42,622 nt of DNA from DATARH01 sp035570495 (GTDB lineage Bacteria > Pseudomonadota > Alphaproteobacteria > ATCC43930 > CGMCC-115725). The stretch spans positions 1-42,622 of the forward strand of contig DATMLO010000241.1 in assembly GCA_035570495.1 (NCBI GenBank). The letters are read 5' to 3'. The notes beneath the pieces were generated by a model. The model searched no databases. It was not told the origin of the DNA and saw nothing but the letters and a program-made list of their open reading frames with translations. Position numbers and translations under genes: made by a program. Shown here one piece after another: positions 40,602 through 42,622 of this stretch (position 1 is the stretch's first letter; each line of letters begins with the position of its first letter).

Positions 40602-41660
40602 ATGGGCAAGCGGATTGTCGTGGTCGGCGCGGGCGCCGTGGGCAGCTACACCGGCGCGCATATGGCCAAGGCCGGAGAAGACGTCACGTTCCTCGATTTC
40701 TGGCCGGAGAATGTCGAGGCGATCAACCGCGACGGCATCCGTGTCACGCACCACCAGGGGCCGGAGCCGTTTTCGGTCAAGGCGCGTGCGATCCACCTCA
40801 CCGAGGCGCAGCAGTTCGCCAAGGAGGCGCCGGTCGACATCGCCTTTGTCTGCGTCAAATCCTATGACACCGAGTGGGCGGCGCGACTCATCAAGCAGTA
40901 CCTGTCGCCGGGTGGCTACATCGTCTCGCTGCAGAACTGCATGAACGAGGAGACGATCGCCAACGTCGTCGGCTGGGGGAAGGTGATGGGCTGCATCGCC
41001 AGCCATATCAGCTGCGCGTTGCACGCACCGGGGCAGGTGCATCGCGGCGGCCTCATCGGCGGCGACCGGCACATCGTCTACCGCACCGGCGAGCCGAGCG
41101 GCCGCATCACCGAGCGCGGGCAAGAGCTCTGCCGGCTGGTCTCGACTGCTGACAGCGCGAAGGTCACCGACAATCTGTGGGGCGAGCGCTGGACCAAGCT
41201 GGTGCAGAACACCATGGCGAACGGCGTCTCGGCCTGCACCGGGCTTTCCGGCTCGCAATGCGCCGACAACGAGGCGATCCGCCATTTCCAGGCTCGGCTC
41301 GGCAGCGAGGCGATCCGCATCGGCCAGGCGCGCGGCTACAGGCTCGAAGAGATCGACCATCAGGAGCCGGAAACAATTGCCCGGGCTGGCGAGGGCGACC
41401 CCGAGGCGCTGCGCAAATACGACGATCACAAACTGAGCGCGCCGCGCGGCGCGCCCGATCAGCGCCCCTCGATGGGCCAGGACATGGCGAAGGGCCGTCG
41501 CACCGAGATCGAGTTTTTGAACGGGTTTGTCGTGCGTGAGGGCGAACAAGTCGGCATCCGCGCCGCCGCCAACGAACGCCTTGTCGACATCGTCAAAAAA
41601 GTCGAACGCGGCGAGCTCAAGCAGGACCCGGCGCACATCACGGAACTGCGGCTGAATTGA
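40602..41660 (+). CDS. Ketopantoate reductase (ApbA/PanE) family oxidoreductase
   Basis: A 352-residue protein; MGKRIVVVGAGAVGSYTGAH follows GGAGGAAATCG, and an upstream in-frame extension lacks such a site. It has a Rossmann GxGxxG, the acidic end of strand 2 (TFLDFWPENVEAI), a VCVKSYDTEWAA strand, LSPGGYIVSLQNCMNEE, and the C-terminal catalytic-type segment LWGERWTKLVQNTMANGVSA (Lys and Asn), as in PanE. It is longer than E. coli PanE (303) with an insert EPETIARAGEGDPEALRKYD. Given the LigJ-like neighbour it may reduce a different 2-oxoacid rather than ketopantoate; panE is therefore not assigned. Confidence 0.85.
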   Translation: MGKRIVVVGAGAVGSYTGAHMAKAGEDVTFLDFWPENVEAINRDGIRVTHHQGPEPFSVKARAIHLTEAQQFAKEAPVDIAFVCVKSYDTEWAARLIKQYLSPGGYIVSLQNCMNEETIANVVGWGKVMGCIASHISCALHAPGQVHRGGLIGGDRHIVYRTGEPSGRITERGQELCRLVSTADSAKVTDNLWGERWTKLVQNTMANGVSACTGLSGSQCADNEAIRHFQARLGSEAIRIGQARGYRLEEIDHQEPETIARAGEGDPEALRKYDDHKLSAPRGAPDQRPSMGQDMAKGRRTEIEFLNGFVVREGEQVGIRAAANERLVDIVKKVERGELKQDPAHITELRLN

Positions 41661-41674
41661 CCGCGTCTCCATAT

Positions 41675-41735
41675 CCCCTCTCCCGCTTTACGGGAGAGGG
41701 TGGCTCGCGCCGGTTGGCGCGAGACGGGTGAGGGT
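41675..41735. repeat. Double-hairpin intergenic repeat between convergent genes
   Basis: CCCTCTCCCG (41676-41685) and CGGGAGAGGG (41691-41700) form a 10-bp perfect stem. The second hairpin is TCGCGCC-GGTT-GGCGCGA (about 41704-41721), followed by CGGGTGAGGGTG. This CCCTCTCCCGC...GGGAGAGGGTGGC...GGGTGAGGG element is a frequent bacterial intergenic repeat. Placed between two stop codons, it probably ends both transcripts. Confidence 0.75.
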
Positions 41736-41736
41736 G

Positions 41737-42622
41737 CTAAGCCGCCGTCTGCTTCGCGATCTGTGCGGATAGGCGGCTGTAGACCCGCCGCGCATTGCCC
41801 TCGAAGATCCTGGCCTTGTCGCCCGCTGACAGCGGCAACTGGTCGATATAGCGCTTGGTGTCGTCGTAATGATGGCCCGTTTCGGGGTCGATGCCGCGCA
41901 CCGCGCCGATCATCTCGGAGGCGAAAAGGATGTTGTCGACCGGGATCACCTTGGCGAGCAGCTCCTGGCCGGGCAGGTGATAGACGCAGGTATCGAAGAA
42001 CACGTTCTTCAGCATCAGTTCGCTGAGCAACCCAAGCTTCGCGTCCTGCGCCAGGCCGCGGAAACGCCCCCAGTGATAGGGCACCGCGCCGCCGCCATGC
42101 GGGATGATGAATTTGATGCTCGGGAAATCCTTGAAGACCTGCGATGTCATCAGCTGGTTGAAGCCGGTGGTGTCGCCGCTGAGGTAATGCGAACCCGTCG
42201 TGTGGAAGGCCGGATTGCATGCGGCGCTGACATGCACCATCGCCGGGATGTCGTATTCGACCATCTTTTCGTAGACCGGATACCAGTAGCGGTCGCCGAG
42301 CGGCGGGTCCTGCCAGTGGCCGCCCGACGGGTCGGGGTTCAGGTTGACCCCGACAAAGCCGTACTCATTGACGCAGCGGTCGATCTCGGCGAGGCAGTTC
42401 TTCGGGCTGACCCGTGCGCTCTGCGGCAGCATGCCGACGCCGATAAAGTTCTTCGGAAACAGCGAGCAGACGCGATGGATAAGCTCGTTGCACGCGGCGG
42501 CCCAGGCTTCGCTGGTCGTTGCATCGCCCAGATGGTGACCCATGCCGGCGGCGCGCGGCGAAAAGATCGTCAGGTCGGTGCCGCGCTCGCGCTGCACCTT
42601 CAATTGACCGCCGGTGATGGTC
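41737..42622 (-). CDS. ligJ: LigJ-like 4-oxalomesaconate hydratase / amidohydrolase 2 family (N-terminus beyond right edge)
   Basis: The frame is open at base 42622; the leftmost part reads TITGGQLKVQRERGTDLTIF, so the true start and the first metal-ligand HxH lie outside. Visible: SPRAAGMGHHLGD, VGVNLNPDPSGGHWQDPPLG, AMVHVSAACNPAFHTTGSHY, IIPHGGGAVPYHWGRFRG and NVFFDTCVYHLPGQELL, with C-terminal FASEMIGAVRGIDPETGHHY. These closely match LigJ of protocatechuate 4,5-cleavage, a zinc amidohydrolase-fold enzyme that hydrates 4-oxalomesaconate to 4-carboxy-4-hydroxy-2-oxoadipate. The rest of a lig/gal pathway would be to the right of the window. Confidence 0.85.
   Translation of the reverse strand, partial: TITGGQLKVQRERGTDLTIFSPRAAGMGHHLGDATTSEAWAAACNELIHRVCSLFPKNFIGVGMLPQSARVSPKNCLAEIDRCVNEYGFVGVNLNPDPSGGHWQDPPLGDRYWYPVYEKMVEYDIPAMVHVSAACNPAFHTTGSHYLSGDTTGFNQLMTSQVFKDFPSIKFIIPHGGGAVPYHWGRFRGLAQDAKLGLLSELMLKNVFFDTCVYHLPGQELLAKVIPVDNILFASEMIGAVRGIDPETGHHYDDTKRYIDQLPLSAGDKARIFEGNARRVYSRLSAQIAKQTAA

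Noticed and set aside
40005..41672. Long minus-strand open frame through the ketopantoate-reductase-like gene
   Set aside because: Only its last 140 codons (the MFS first half) resemble protein; the rest is antisense of a gene with clear Rossmann and catalytic motifs.
1..42622. CRISPR arrays, rRNA or tRNA genes
   Set aside because: No regularly spaced direct repeats and no recognisable tRNA or rRNA sequence were found on reading; a tRNAscan/CRISPR search would settle it.

Overview
The window is GC-rich, densely coded DNA from an alphaproteobacterium, probably a free-living soil or water lineage of the Hyphomicrobiales/Rhodospirillales type. The evidence is a DUF1285 / CoA-pyrophosphatase / DUF6111 / CCA-transferase block, the MoxR-DUF58-BatA/DUF4159 trio, alphaproteobacterial REP-like palindromes between genes, and a catabolic gene content rich in type III CoA-transferases, luciferase-like monooxygenases, FMN hydroxyacid oxidases and MFS pumps. 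The family-level placement is inference; there is no rRNA or tRNA gene to decide it.

Layout. 0-6 kb: conserved housekeeping-like genes, with the MoxR operon on the minus strand and DUF1285-nudix-DUF6111-cca on the plus strand in a tightly overlapping chain. 6-13 kb: a solitary xanthine-dehydrogenase-type large subunit, then a TetR regulator divergent from an EmrA/EmrB-like tripartite pump with a palindromic operator between them, then an AmpG-like transporter whose 5' end is made of a REP palindrome. 13.2-15.9 kb: an island-like module consisting of a divergent tyrosine recombinase translationally coupled to a SIR2-like protein, followed by two short repeated tails that look like ends of integrase genes. 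16-25 kb: small-molecule genes (racemase/maleate-isomerase family, Pht5-like binding protein, a free-standing adenylation domain, two CaiB-type CoA-transferases), a Tat-exported purple acid phosphatase and two unknown exported proteins.

25.3-29.6 kb: a minus-strand group behind a clear cobalamin riboswitch: a BtuB-like TonB receptor, a PduO-type ATP:cob(I)alamin adenosyltransferase, an uncharacterised soluble protein and an uncharacterised membrane protein. The last two are candidates for unrecognised B12 uptake or handling functions. 29.6-42.6 kb: catabolic genes (HpcH/HpaI aldolase, aldo/keto reductase, two paralogous FMN hydroxyacid oxidases of identical length, ABM and DUF1330 small proteins, luciferase-like monooxygenase, ketopantoate-reductase-like enzyme, LigJ-like hydratase running off the right edge), mixed with debris: an IS1-type transposase tail, a frameshifted RutA-like gene, a DUF7674-like gene with a 5-bp duplication, and an MFS gene cut by an amber codon.

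The two most promising items for new biology are the recombinase-SIR2 pair, where the recombinase has lost two catalytic-site residues while the SIR2 protein keeps its own, and the riboswitch-linked B12 operon with two unknown genes. All statements come from reading the sequence and translations; no database search or computed statistics were available.
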